This document shows, one piece after another, positions 1 through 10,740 of a stretch of 64,000 bases of DNA (position 1 is the first letter of the stretch; each line of letters begins with the position of its first letter). The stretch is from the NCBI GenBank assembly GCA_018524725.1, contig JAEUWP010000421.1, positions 248,001 through 312,000 of the forward strand. Direction: 5' to 3'. The position numbers and the translations under genes are program-made. Origin of the DNA: Podaxis mareebaensis (taxonomy: Eukaryota > Basidiomycota > Agaricomycetes > Agaricales > Agaricaceae). The notes under the pieces are model-generated. The model ran no database searches, was not told the DNA's origin, and was given only the letters and a program-made list of their open reading frames with translations.

Positions 1-166
1 TTCTTCTATTTAAGAGTTGGCGAGATATCAACAACCCGGAAAGCGCGAGGAACGATCCATGCATAAATATTACAAGACTCGAAGCAGGATACCGGTCAGA
101 GTGCGAGATGTAGCAAACGTGTCGAAACAGAGGGATACTATGCCGACAGGAAAGATGAGGATAATA

Positions 167-1076
167 TTAATGAGGGTTCAAACATGGGATGATTATCCTG
201 AGCAGGGTGGGTCGTTTACTGTGAGCCGATTCGCTCATCGATATTAGTTTCCGCTGCCCTAGCTCGGTTCCCGTTGCCCTTCTCCTATCACGACACAACA
301 GGTCCGTGAATTTTGGAGCACCTCGAATGTCTGCATTTTGCCGGGGGGTTACAATGAAGTCAGCTGCCTGCGAAACGCGACTCATCGCTGTCTCACTGTT
401 CCTCTTACACCTCCACCACGACTCATTTACCCTAGCAACAGCATCTTCAAAGGATGTCAGATCGCTCCCCGTCTCTTCTTCCGGCAATAAGGACTCGAGG
501 TGAGGGAGATGTTGCTTGAAGTACTCGGAGAGAGACTTCAAGGCGTCTCCCACCCTCTCAAACGCAACCTTGGCCTCTTGGAGCTGTTCGGACGCCTCTT
601 CCGGCATTGAAACACGCGTCAGAAGCTTGTTCCCCCTCTGATGAGTCCCACATAGGTCCGCCACGGTTTGAGAAAGTCCACGGGCCATGATCAATGTGCC
701 ATGGAGGTACTGGACATTCTCCGAGCGCGGGTGTGTAACCAAGCTAGAAGCTAGCCGCGAATACTCGATGGCGTATGCCCCGAGACTCTTGAGCATGTCC
801 AATATTCTATCCCATTGCTCGGATATAGACGCCATTCCTTCTTCGAAACTGGCGTTGGGCTTTCCATGCAATCCAATGTGAATCTTGTAGATGGCCGAAG
901 TCGTCTTTTCGCACCATTGGCCCAAGTCCTTGATGTGACGTTCGTCGGGCGGATCCTGAGGACAACTGAGTGGACTGGTCTTTGTTCTGGTTCTGATCGC
1001 CACTCACCCGGAATTTGGGTCCTGCTGTCGGACATGATGTTTGCACATTAGCCACTGAGGTAGCAGCTGTCTTCAT
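167..1076 (-). CDS. Hypothetical protein, 285 aa (paralogue of 6545-7469)
   Basis: I do not recognise this family. The start is the ATG at 1076. Exon 1 (1008-1076) gives 23 residues, a 52-nt GT-AG intron covers 956-1007, and exon 2 runs to the stop at 167, for 285 residues. The product looks soluble and mostly helical, with no signal peptide or membrane segment. It contains LGQWCEKTT near residue 34, a heptad-like stretch in the middle (SLSEYFKQHL, LESLLPEEE) and a basic C-terminus. The same exon layout, intron phase (0) and intron length recur in the copy at 6545-7469, and this conservation is the main evidence that both are real genes. Function unknown; the helical N-terminal half loosely resembles uncharacterised fungal N-terminal regions of signalling proteins, but that is only an impression. 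Confidence 0.72.
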
Positions 1077-3346
1077 AGCACAGGATGAGGAGCAACGAGG
1101 AACGAGTGTATCTGTGGCCTACTCACAAGAAACGAACTAGAATAAATACTGTACCAGTATATGATGGTAACCGTTTGAAGAGGGTGGTATGCTGGATTCC
1201 AGAGAGCAAGTGGTCCAATCCCTCGAAGGCAGGGAAAGTCCCAGGTTCCCCTCCCAGCCGACTCGTGTCAAGAAATGGGGTGAAATCTGAGTCTCAGTGA
1301 AAACCGGATCGAGCCAGGTCAGCTCCGACCGAGTTCCATTGTTTATGCGCGCAACTCGAGGGAGTTCTGCCACCGTTCTCAAAAAAGTGGCACAAATCTA
1401 GAGGGCCTTCGTCGCTCGTTGAACGAATGCGTTCTCATTCATTCGTTAATAATTTACTTTTGTTCGAGCTTGACAGGCAACACAAGCAAATATATTGCCT
1501 AGCCTACATAAAAAATACATTTTTTTACGTCTTCCGATCGTTTCCCATCAAACCGCATCGTTCCCCCATTGCCGCCCTTCATATCTCCTCAGGCCACCTC
1601 ATCTCCTGACGACCTCGGCGCCCGCCCCTGCCACACACTCCCGACATCTCGACGTCTGTTCCCACACCCCCCCACCCTTGCCGACTATCCCTCCCGCTGC
1701 TTCGGATAACCCCTCCCTCCCCCCACAAGCCCCTGGGATGATACGAGCACAGAAATCATCGAATAATGAGTGGAAATCGTATCTGCATAGTCCGTGAATG
1801 AATTAGATAAATGTTTGCATCAGTGCGCCCAGTGGTGGCAACTCACCTGATTGCCATTTCCATCGGTTGAGTTCATAATGTCCTCGAGGCCTTGGCTCTC
1901 CAAATGTGCATGCCACTGAGTACTATGTCAAATAGGCTCATATGGTGAGGACAGGTTCTTGAGCACTTAACACCTGTTTGATGTAAACCTGTCCGGATAT
2001 GAGCTCACAAGGTGTGCCACTGCATTTCGCAGCCGGACTACAAATGAGGCGTTCCATTGCGACCTGGGACGGATTAACCTAATGTGATCGCATTAGAATG
2101 CTTATGAATAGCATATATACATGTGACATACCAGGTTTTTTGGTAGTGGCCCCATCGGAGCTTGAGGTTGCAGGGATGATGCTGGAGGTCACAGCTGTCA
2201 ATTGACCTGCACGTTTCGCTGAATGATATACCCCTCACGCATCTCCATCTCCAATGCGCTCTGAGGGGCAGGGACGGATTTATCGCACGAATTGTTGAGC
2301 GGGGTGTTGAGTCGGGTGATGTGTTGTCGGCAATTCTAAGGTTGTTGATATTGCTGGACGGGCATAGTTCCTTCCGCAGGCATTTGCGGCTCGAGGAATG
2401 GATCTGGCATGGCCGGTAGTGGTGAGAAGGAGAGAATGAAAAAAGGCAAAGAACGAGTGATGGCCAGGAGGGGGCTTGGGTGCTTTCGAGTGAAGTTTGC
2501 AGGAACTGTGGATGAGAAAAAACCGGGGAAAGGGGCCACTTCCACCGTTCGTGATGGAGGACAAGTGGAAAGAAGCCCAGGCTCGAGGAGTGCGTCACCG
2601 GCTAGGCCAGATCCGAGATCTGATTGATGATCATCGATCAATCAATCAGGTTCAACCTGGCTCAATCCGGTTTTCACTGGGACTCAGATTTCGCCCCGTT
2701 GCTCGACGCGAGTCGGCTGGGAAAAAACCTGGGACAGACCCTCAACTTAGCATTGGAGGAGTTTGCAACGGTAGTGCGCCACACCCCGGGCCATATCCAG
2801 ATGTGAGGGTTTAGCTAAGTTGGCACATAAGCACGTACTGTGACTTGATTGTGGCTCGGGCAACACACGGGCTAGTGTGAGGTTTGATATACTTGGACTG
2901 GCCACAAGAGCAATCAGGGGGAACTCACAACTCAACTTGTGGCAACGCCACCGGTGTAGGCTCTGCCAGTTGTGTGCAGCTATTGTGCCGCGACTCACGA
3001 TGCGCACACCACAGGCGAACCCGAATCAAAAAGTCCCGCTGAGGATACCAAGGATTTTGAATGCGCGAGAACTGTATTGGATCTGCAATTCAGTTACCAT
3101 GCGTTTAAAATCCATGGCACCATCCACGGGCCTCTTTCATCTTGGTCTGCCTCTAGTGGCGGTTGCCCCCAAATGATATTATTATCCCCTTACCCGCAGC
3201 TCTTTAAGTTACCAGATTCTAGGACCATGGTGAGCTGCACGTTGTGGATGAATTCTTCATGAGTGCTGTCAATCGAAACCAGATCGAAACGCAGGACATG
3301 TTCTCTCCTACACAATCGACCCTGAATTATAGAGGGGTACTATAAT
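1077..3346. other. Gene-free stretch upstream of the MITE
   Basis: No convincing gene is visible. It contains a strongly pyrimidine-rich tract (about 1600-1740, runs of C and CCT) that could be a promoter or untranslated leader, and several open frames of 60-174 codons that overlap on both strands, lack recognisable motifs and have no coherent intron structure. Confidence 0.5.
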
Positions 3347-3906
3347 GCAGTGTTGTGCCGGTTAGTGTAACTGCTGCCAAAGCTGGCAGCAGTTACGACA
3401 GTGGTCAAAAGCTGACTTTTGATGGCAGCTTGACCGACAGCTTTCTCACACAGCGCGATCAGTGTATGAGAACCCCAATGTACCGCAATGCACACCACAC
3501 GTCATAATGTATTTTACTTGAGACTATCTGTCACTGTAAAAAACGAAGAAAATACATGTATCTACGAAACAAGGATATATATATCTCACATTAATACCTC
3601 TCAGGCACTTGGGAGTAAACATTATATTTTGAATCTACTAAGTTTTCATGAATGGGCGACATGATACACTATGCCTGCGAAGCACCTTTCGTCGCAGGCT
3701 CGGACAGGGCTTGGTCAGTGAAGGCGGGGTATCCGTATGATTCTCACGTATCGTCCAATCAGCCTTCGGTCATCACCGAGAAGCTGTTGGACCCTCGTTA
3801 GACCATGTGAAAGCTGCCAGCCGCCAGCAGTTGTCAGCAGCTGCCAGCAGTTATGGTCACCGCTAACCGTAACTGCTGTCACAGCTGTGTGATGGCACAA
3901 CACTGC
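3347..3906. mobile_element. MITE-like non-autonomous element, 560 bp
   Basis: The ends are perfect 13-bp inverted repeats: GCAGTGTTGTGCC at 3347-3359 and its complement at 3894-3906. The hexamer TATAAT lies immediately outside both ends (3341-3346 and 3907-3912), as expected for a target-site duplication. Similarity continues imperfectly inward, with GGTTAG and AACTGCTG words on the left matched by inverted CAGTTACGGTTAG on the right. No transposase frame lies inside. These are the traits of a miniature inverted-repeat element mobilised in trans. A 6-bp duplication does not by itself assign a superfamily; TATAAT may also be part of a longer, degraded duplication. Confidence 0.72.
3367..3396. 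repeat. Perfect 12-bp hairpin inside the MITE
   Basis: GTAACTGCTGCC (3367-3378) is followed by a 6-nt loop AAAGCT and by the exact complement GGCAGCAGTTAC (3385-3396). A second set of CAGCAGTTA words occurs near the right end (about 3825-3855), so the element can fold at two scales. Confidence 0.85.
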
Positions 3907-3912
3907 TATAAT

Positions 3913-4668
3913 GTGTTATAGTATGTGCCGCAGCAGGTGAGGAACGAATCTGGTGCAAATTCCTGTACGGCGTGACGAGTCACGGGCCCAACACCAGCCA
4001 AAAGAACATCCCCCACCAACCACCATCTGCACAAGACCAGATCACGCTGTACACTTGGCTACGACACCACTACTCGCAGTTCCCCTACCACCCTCCCTTC
4101 GAAAGACGATAGATACATGGTGAGGCCAAAGCGGACGTATGGCGGTGACCTGTCAGTGTTCCCCCTTTCGCCTCACACCCCTGGATCCTGGCGGCTCCCC
4201 GGCCTCCAAGAACCATTCCCACCCACACATGCAGTTGCAAATTGAGTATCTTCCTTTCACTTCACTAGCATTGTATACATTAATCGTGTACCCGTCATAT
4301 ACACAGCGTTGTTACCATTGCCTTGCCCGTCGCGCGAAAGCACTAGAATTTAGTTCATCTGTCACATTCATCTCCAATACTATTGTCCCAAAACGTCACG
4401 GGCTGCTTCTAATTGCTTTGACCTACTTGTTGCCAGTACTTACTGGGTTGACACTTCATCTAATGGGCGCTGATGTCCTGTAAGCTTATCCCCTCTTTCT
4501 GTCCTCATGGGATGCGAAAACCCTGCCCTTTAGTTAGAAGCAACGACGGGAAGAGACCCCTAGTGTTGCATGTGTTTCAGGGCAGTGTCTGTGCAATCAG
4601 CGGCACGAGTGGGCGCGTAAGTCCTATTTTAAAGTCTCGGACATCCTTCACGGTCTCGATTTCACTTC
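3913..4668. other. Leader region of the GDA1-like pseudogene
   Basis: No intact gene. An ATG at 4117 opens a frame (MVRPKRTYGGDLSVFPLSP...) that could be the decayed first exon of the pseudogene that follows. A hydrophobic stretch LLLIALTYLLPVLTGL around 4408-4455 could be the remains of its single N-terminal membrane anchor. Splice sites linking these pieces are not clear. Confidence 0.35.
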
Positions 4669-5817
4669 CTATCTTCTTTGGCTGCGCAGGCTAAACCGGA
4701 AGAGAGAGTGAAGAGTCTAGATATTCTCAGCAACGAGGCTGCGCCCCTTGTATCAGAGGGTCTGAGGAAGCGCACATCGGTGGGTGTCAAGCCGGCAGCT
4801 GAACTTTGCCTCATTCCTGGCTCACAAATTAAGAACAATCTTGGGAAACCGTATGCGGGATCTATACCCTTCCTAACTCCGGAGGAGAATGCGGTGGTCA
4901 TTGATGGAAGGACGAAGGCGTCTACGCTTGGATCACCGCCATCTCCTCAATGCTGTCCGTGCCCATACACCACCCAACGCACCAACATATGCCATTCTTG
5001 ACCTCAGAGGCGCCTCGCACAGGTCGTATTCTTGCCAATATTCATTTCTGATGGGTGATTGGAGGAAAGCGAACACAAGGGTGATCTGACCGTCGGGCGG
5101 CGAAAACATACCTTGTATCAGCATTCATATCTCCTCAAAAAGAATCCGAAAACCACTTCGTCGGCAACCCTTGTCTTGCCAAGGGTACTCGGAGGGTTGT
5201 CGAGATTGAGGATGAGAGAACTGGTGCCAAACACAATGCCACCATGGATGGTGATGAAATTGGCTCTCTTGAGGCTTGTGACCGGATCATACAGCTTGTT
5301 CTCGCCAAGGATGCGTAAGTGTTTCTCATTAGTGACCGTGTAAGCACCCATACTAACGGCCGCTTCCTACAGTATCTGCGAACTTAAACAACGCTTGTTC
5401 AATGGCGTGTATCAACCCTCCCTCGACACTTTTCCCTCCAGCAAAGTCTTCCTTCTCTCCTACTTCTACGACCGTGTCTTCCCCCTCCTCTCCCCCTCCC
5501 AGAAATCCAGATCCAAATCCCCTTCAGAACCAACGTTTGACATAGCAACTATTACTCAGAATGCAGACCTCATATGTCGTGGCCGCACAGAATGGGGTTA
5601 AGCACTGGGGCTCTGACAGAGGATTGATGGAGGAGTTGGAAGGACGACCAGAGCGGTGTCTTGACCTGACGTTTATGCATGCATTGCTGAGGTTGGTTAT
5701 GAGTTTAAGGATGAGACAGAGGTGGTGATCAGGAAGAAGATCGAAGGGACAGAGTTGGGGTAGTGTCCTGGTGCTACAGTTGCGATGGTTGGAGGAGAGT
5801 TGACGTGTCGGGCGTAG
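4669..5817 (+). pseudogene. Broken GDA1/CD39 nucleoside diphosphatase
   Basis: Pieces of the GDA1/CD39 (Golgi guanosine diphosphatase) family appear in the correct order but in changing frames: LSSLAAQAKPEERVKSLDIL; LRKRTSVGVKPAAEL; KDEGVYAWITA (about 4908-4940); TYAILDLRGAS (about 4984-5013), the fourth apyrase region with one G changed to R; LYQHSYL; CLAKGTRRVVEIEDE; FNGVYQPSLDTFPSSK with SYFYDR; and a tail LEGRPERCLDLTFMHALLRL. Lesions: a 1-nt loss near 4904-4911, a frame change between LYQHSYL and CLAKGTRR (about 5135-5165), another near 5598-5602, another near 5694-5697, and a TAG at 5761-5763 where the family has Trp (ELGW). Intact relatives hydrolyse GDP/UDP in the Golgi lumen to support glycosylation. 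This copy cannot encode a working enzyme. Confidence 0.8.
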
Positions 5818-6544
5818 ATTTGAAGTTCAAGAAGTTTCATCCTAGCAGTGTTTGATATGCTTAATAGCCGGTTGAGCAAGCGTGGTGGCCCTTGTAAGAG
5901 AATGAGTCAGGCTGATCCAGCTTACGAATACCAACACAGGTACTCAGCGTCCGTTACATTCGTTACGGCGTCGATAGCGTTTGTCAAGGAGCACGATGTT
6001 CTCATTCTCATCGGTCATTAATTTGGTTGACCAAGCATGAGATCGAAGCGGTAGGACTCTGACTGAAATGGTCACATCAGTCACAGGCTCCCCTTGCATG
6101 ATTCCATGCCTGGCCTCCGGGCAAATGGCATACTTAAGTCTTAGGCACATCAATGTATCACTTGTATCGTATTCAATCTTCGATGTGACATCCCTCAGAC
6201 ACCGTAACAGGAAAATGACTTCGACCCACTCTTAGGTCATTTTGAACGAGCATGCTGGAAACAAAAATCATGCACAATGTCTAAGGTCCCGATGGCACTC
6301 AAAATGGGAGTTTCGACAGGGTTTGAGACAGAAGAGCTTGAGAGACAAGAGTTCGTCCTATCTTCGGGCTCATCTGACCAACGGACACCCCACTGTAGGT
6401 TCGTGCTCCAGCACGGTGTCTTCCAGCATGGCATAATGGCTGCTTCACAGATAGACTAAACAAGCCGGAATACGTGAGAAATTCATACACGCCAAAACCT
6501 TGGACAGGAAGTGAGATATAATACACGTGCAGAAATGTGGGGGA
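5818..6544. other. Gene-free stretch
   Basis: No coherent coding signal, splice pattern or repeat recognised between the GDA1-like pseudogene and the second copy of the duplicated unknown gene. Confidence 0.5.
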
Positions 6545-7469
6545 TTAACCATTGCAGTGCTTCAGCTTCAAATACGGCATGATCATCCCAAGCAGGGAAG
6601 GTTGTTTCCTACTAACCCGTTCACCAAGTTGTGCCAGCCCAAGCCTTTTCAGCCCGATCTCTACTACCCTCCTGATTCTCCCACCCTGGCGCGTTAGACC
6701 TATTGATTTCGAAGCACCTTTACTGCTTGCCCTCCCTCGTGGAATTGCAATGAGATCGGCTGCCTGCGAAACACGACTCATTGCTGTTTCACAATTCCTC
6801 CTACAGCCCCACCATGACTCATGCACCCTAACGACTGCGTCTTCAAACGATTCCAAGTCGTTCCCGAGCTCCCCCTCAGACAATAAGAATTGGAGGTGAG
6901 AGAGATGTTGCTTGAAGTACTCGGATAGAGACTTCAGGGCATTCCCCACTTTCTCAAATGCAACCTTGGCCTCCCTGAGACACTCCGACATCTCCGGCAC
7001 TGCGACACGCGACAGGAGTTTGGTTCCCCTCTCCTGAATCCTGCACAAATTTACCAAGGTTTGAGAGAGTCTTTTGGCCATGACCAAAGTACTGCGAAGG
7101 TACTGAACGTTCTCTGAGTGCGAGTGTATGGCAAGGTTAAAAGCTGCCCAAGAGTATTCCACAGCGTATGCACCAAGGCCTTTGAGCATGTCTAACACTT
7201 GATCACATTGTTCGAATATCAGTCTTTCTCCTTGTTCAAAACAGGAGTTGTGTTTTCCGTGTGATTTAACGTGGATGTGGTAGGTTGCCAAAGCCGCCTT
7301 TTCACACCATTGGCCCACGTCATTGATATGACTTTTGTTAGGCGGGTTCTGAAAACAACTGAACAAGCCTGTGTCTTCTCTAACTTCAACTGTCCCTCAC
7401 CTGGAATTTAGATGCTGCTGTGGGGTGTATATCTTTCATGCTGGTTGTTGAGATGGTAGCCGTATTCAT
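6545..7469 (-). CDS. Hypothetical protein, 290 aa (paralogue of 167-1076)
   Basis: Same strand and same architecture as the gene at 167-1076. The ATG at 7469 starts a 23-codon exon (7401-7469), a 52-nt phase-0 GT-AG intron follows (7349-7400), and the second exon ends at 6545. The residues flanking the intron match between the copies: KFR before DPPDERHIKDLGQWCEK there, KFQ before NPPNKSHINDVGQWCEK here. Shared blocks include SLSEYFKQHL, FEDAV.RV.ESWW and ETAMSRVSQAAD. The frame is open upstream to about 7655, so an earlier start is possible, but the other copy supports 7469. Function unknown. The two copies lie about 6.4 kb apart with the MITE and the GDA1-like pseudogene between them. Confidence 0.72.
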
Positions 7470-10400
7470 GGCATGGGAGAAAAAACAGTGAGGTGGGCAT
7501 TGGCCAACACTTCTGAAGACCTTGGCAGTGATACCTTCGGTCGCAATAGTGACTTCTTCCTGAGTGACTTCTCCATGAGCACTCTCCTCCAGGACTTTGG
7601 CGACTTCGATTGAGGCCGTTGGCTTCCCTCTAAGTTTGAGATAGCTACAAGCCACAGGCGTGATCTATACAGAAAGTGAGATTTGGCCACGTACTATGGT
7701 TATGTTTCATGCCGTTACCACCAATTTTTGCATGCCTTTTGGCAGTGCAACCTGAGTAATTTATGACGCCATGACTACTACTTATCATTGAATATGAATC
7801 CGACAGATTTTGATATTCAAACAAGCGATTTCTTCTTTATCAGGCTATCTCACACCTTCAAATCTCATGAGGGCTACTGCGACATATTTTTTACTTTGTT
7901 TTGAAGTGGGAGAGACAACGTTGGAGCTTCTCCTATGGAAGCAACTCGAAAAATATTGGGAGTTTGAATGTCATGTCAAGCAAGGTCACTTCAGACTCTG
8001 AGTCTTAGTGGCAGACAAATGGTGTATTTGGGACCAAGATTAGGCACACAGCAGTCAACTATAAAACTACTATAATGGCCAGGAAAGCAGAGGTGTGTAG
8101 CAATGAGTGAAATGGGCTATTACGCATGTTTGGGTGCTGGCTGCGAGGCCACGAGGAATGAGCATGTGATAGGTACATGTGCAGGTGGCACCTGGGGTTG
8201 AAGCGAGTCGGCATGTATCGGAGAAGGGCGCCTATGGGACACAAGAGCAGGCGACGAAGTCAGTGAATCGTAGATTCACTTTGATCCCAGTATTGCAAGG
8301 TCGGCGCTCAGTGGTCTGCCATTCTGTCTCTATTGCCCCCTGTATTCTCACCTTGGTTTCCCTCCAGCACTGGCCTGTTTCTCCTCTGCAGCTGCGGAAC
8401 GTGCCATTGCCTCAATGTTCATCGCTGACTGGGTGTGACTCTAATTCATGCTTTCTCCTCTTCATGTTTGCATTCCACTGCACTTTGAGCTCTTGTAGCT
8501 CTTTCAACACAGGTAGCATGTGTTCTAGCGCAGTTGCATTGTGTGTGCAATGCAACGAGCTAAACCTACAACAGTGTTATGTCATGTAGGACATCCTATT
8601 TATTGAGGGGCAGTACCAGATGAGGCTACCAAGTCACCCTGGAGCCACCGAATCCCAGAGGTCATCAAGGGAAGCTAAAGGAGAGGGCTGTGGAATGGGG
8701 GTCTGGTGCCAGGTGCCACTGAGCTGGACCCTGCTTGACTTGAATGTCAGATGCTCAGACTGAATAACTGAAGTACTAAGTAACATGCTAGATCAAGCAG
8801 TGACAGGTGGAGTCGAGGTGGCTGAGGGCATAACCAATTGTGGCACCGTTCCCAACCACAGCTTCTATTTGACCGATCAGCTTGCATACTCAGTCACACT
8901 ATGGGCCTTGACCTCATTATCAACAGGGCAGTCTTGACAAGATGGACACACAGCCGAGTGCATCCCCAACCAGGACTTCACCTGGTGGACCCCTGTTGGA
9001 CCCCTGTCAATGATGGGGCGGGGGTGTGTCAACAAAGAACCCAGGCAGCCCTGCTGTACACTAGGTGCTTAGGCTTCTTATTCATGCTTCCTGATCTTCC
9101 TCTTCTGATGTTTCCTTGTTCACCAACATCCTCTCATCATCCTACCTTCCAAGATACTCATCAAATCCAATGTCAAAGTTGTAAACGCCACATCTCCACC
9201 ACTCCATCCTTGCGATCATTGTCACTTCTTCGACTTCTATACCTTCCACACCAGCTGACTGCCCAAGAAAGACAAGCCCAGGGGCTTGAAGGTGGCGCCA
9301 ACTGCGCAATAGTTTTCATGACGGTCACAAGTTCGTGAAGGCTAGTGCTTTGAATGATATAACATCCTCCTTCTTTCAATATGAGGGTAAAAATACTTCT
9401 GCCCATGCCCTTTCCACCTTCCCCCCACTAACCTGCTCCCACGCATAATAATAGATATTCTCCCACAGGATGTCATTATCAATCAATTTCTCGAAATGAT
9501 CCTTGACTGTTGTGTAGTTGAAAGCTCGTGCCCGTCTAGGAATAAGGCCTCTGCGTAACTTTAGCGCTTAAACTCCAGACGTCATTGAAGCAGTTGTCAG
9601 ATCCATACCCGCTCAGGCAGTCTCCCACAAAGTTTAAAACATTTCGGCTGCATTGTTGCCTTGCAGACCAATTGTCTGACCAAACTCGAGAACTTCAATC
9701 TAGCATGTAAGGATTACCTCCTGCTCATGGGCTTCATTCGTCGGTTTAGTCAGCTACTTGTAACTCGGAATGGTCTCATGCCCGATGCCATATTCCTTAG
9801 CTGCAAGATAAATGCGTAGAGCCCCTGTCCCGATTTCATTACATACTTCATTGATCCTTTTTTTATCTTGGGGTCATTTGGCCAACTCGGGTCATTGTAG
9901 TCAACTCAATGAAACATGTAATGGGTACTGTATCTAGTCAAATGTCACAAAAGAATAACAACTTAGAGCGCCATCCTGTCAGCTGTCGGCTGGGCATTGG
10001 TTGCCACCGGCAGCTTCCATTGCCATATGGTATCAAAGGTCCCTGCCCACTGAGGAGGGATGTAATCGTTATCTTGCTACCACATCTCAGTACATCATAA
10101 ATGCCTAAAAATAGTAGATGCATACTATTTCGAACGTCTGTACGTGCTCTTATGATGGGAAACACATGCCTGGGTGACTGGAGAACACAGCAGAAGCGAG
10201 AACTTTGTTTTAGAACATGGGGAAACTCCCAGGAATCTCATCAAGACGGAGCCGAAGTCCAGGTCCGAGTACGTCGACTTGTCGACGAACGAACTCAAGG
10301 CTTTTAGTCGAAGTTCACTGAAGGAATTCATTTTCCAGATCAATGATCACGATCCTGGGACTTAATGTTAGTGCGAGGTATTTTTTTCTGATCTATCAGG

Positions 10401-10740
10401 TATCCTAGCCACGGAGATGAACGTCCTCTTAAACTAATAAAAATTGGGGTGTTCGGTAGCCTTCTGTCTGGAAGACAGTTAGGCGCTAGTCCCTGACCTA
10501 GCGCTTCGTGGCTTTATGTCATGCTGGCCATCGCTTACTCGCTTCCGAATTATCCACGACAAAGTCAATCTTGCTCCATCCAGTCTTTCAGAGGGCCTGT
10601 GTGTGAGAGTAGAGGGGCAGAAAAAACATCTTAGAGAAAGCAGCAGAATCATAACCTTCATCCCACCTCCCCTCAAGTCAACAGACGTGATTCCCTTGCC
10701 CAATAGCTGCTGTAATTAATCATTTCTCACAACCAGGGAC
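7470..10740. other. Gene-poor 3.3 kb with decayed coding remnant
   Basis: Apart from the minus-strand remnant at 9432-9870, I see no gene. Plus-strand open frames at 8179-8589 and 8838-9338 have unusual composition (rich in Cys, His, Leu), no motif and no intron logic. A short tandem TTGGACCCCTG lies near 8995-9006. The stretch looks like old repeat-derived DNA, but no element boundaries are visible. Confidence 0.4.
9432..9870 (-). pseudogene. Decayed coding remnant, family not identified
   Basis: Read on the minus strand, one frame stays protein-like over long runs but is cut by stops: ALRIYLAAKEYGIGHETIPS, then stop, LTKPTNEAHEQ; after a plausible acceptor (TGCTAG near 9699) EVLEFGQTIGLQGNNAAEMF, stop, TLWETA, stop, AGMDLTTASMTSGV, stop, ALKLRRGLIPRRARAFNYTT and VKDHFEKLIDNDILWENIYY, ending at a good donor (CAG/GTTAGT at about 9432). 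The LAAKEYGI segment resembles the helix-turn-helix of pogo-type transposases, which would make this a transposon relic. That is a guess from one short segment; the downstream part matches nothing I know. Regularly placed stops with otherwise sensible composition indicate an aged pseudogene. Confidence 0.4.

Noticed and set aside
1600..1740. C-rich tract as telomeric or special structural DNA
   Set aside because: No regular repeat unit; it looks like a pyrimidine-rich promoter or leader.
2074..2598. 174-codon minus-strand open frame
   Set aside because: Low-complexity Ser/His/Arg composition, overlapped by other open frames, no paralogue, no plausible start context.
8838..9338. 166-codon plus-strand open frame
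   Set aside because: Cys/His/Leu-rich, overlaps the decayed region, no domain or intron pattern.
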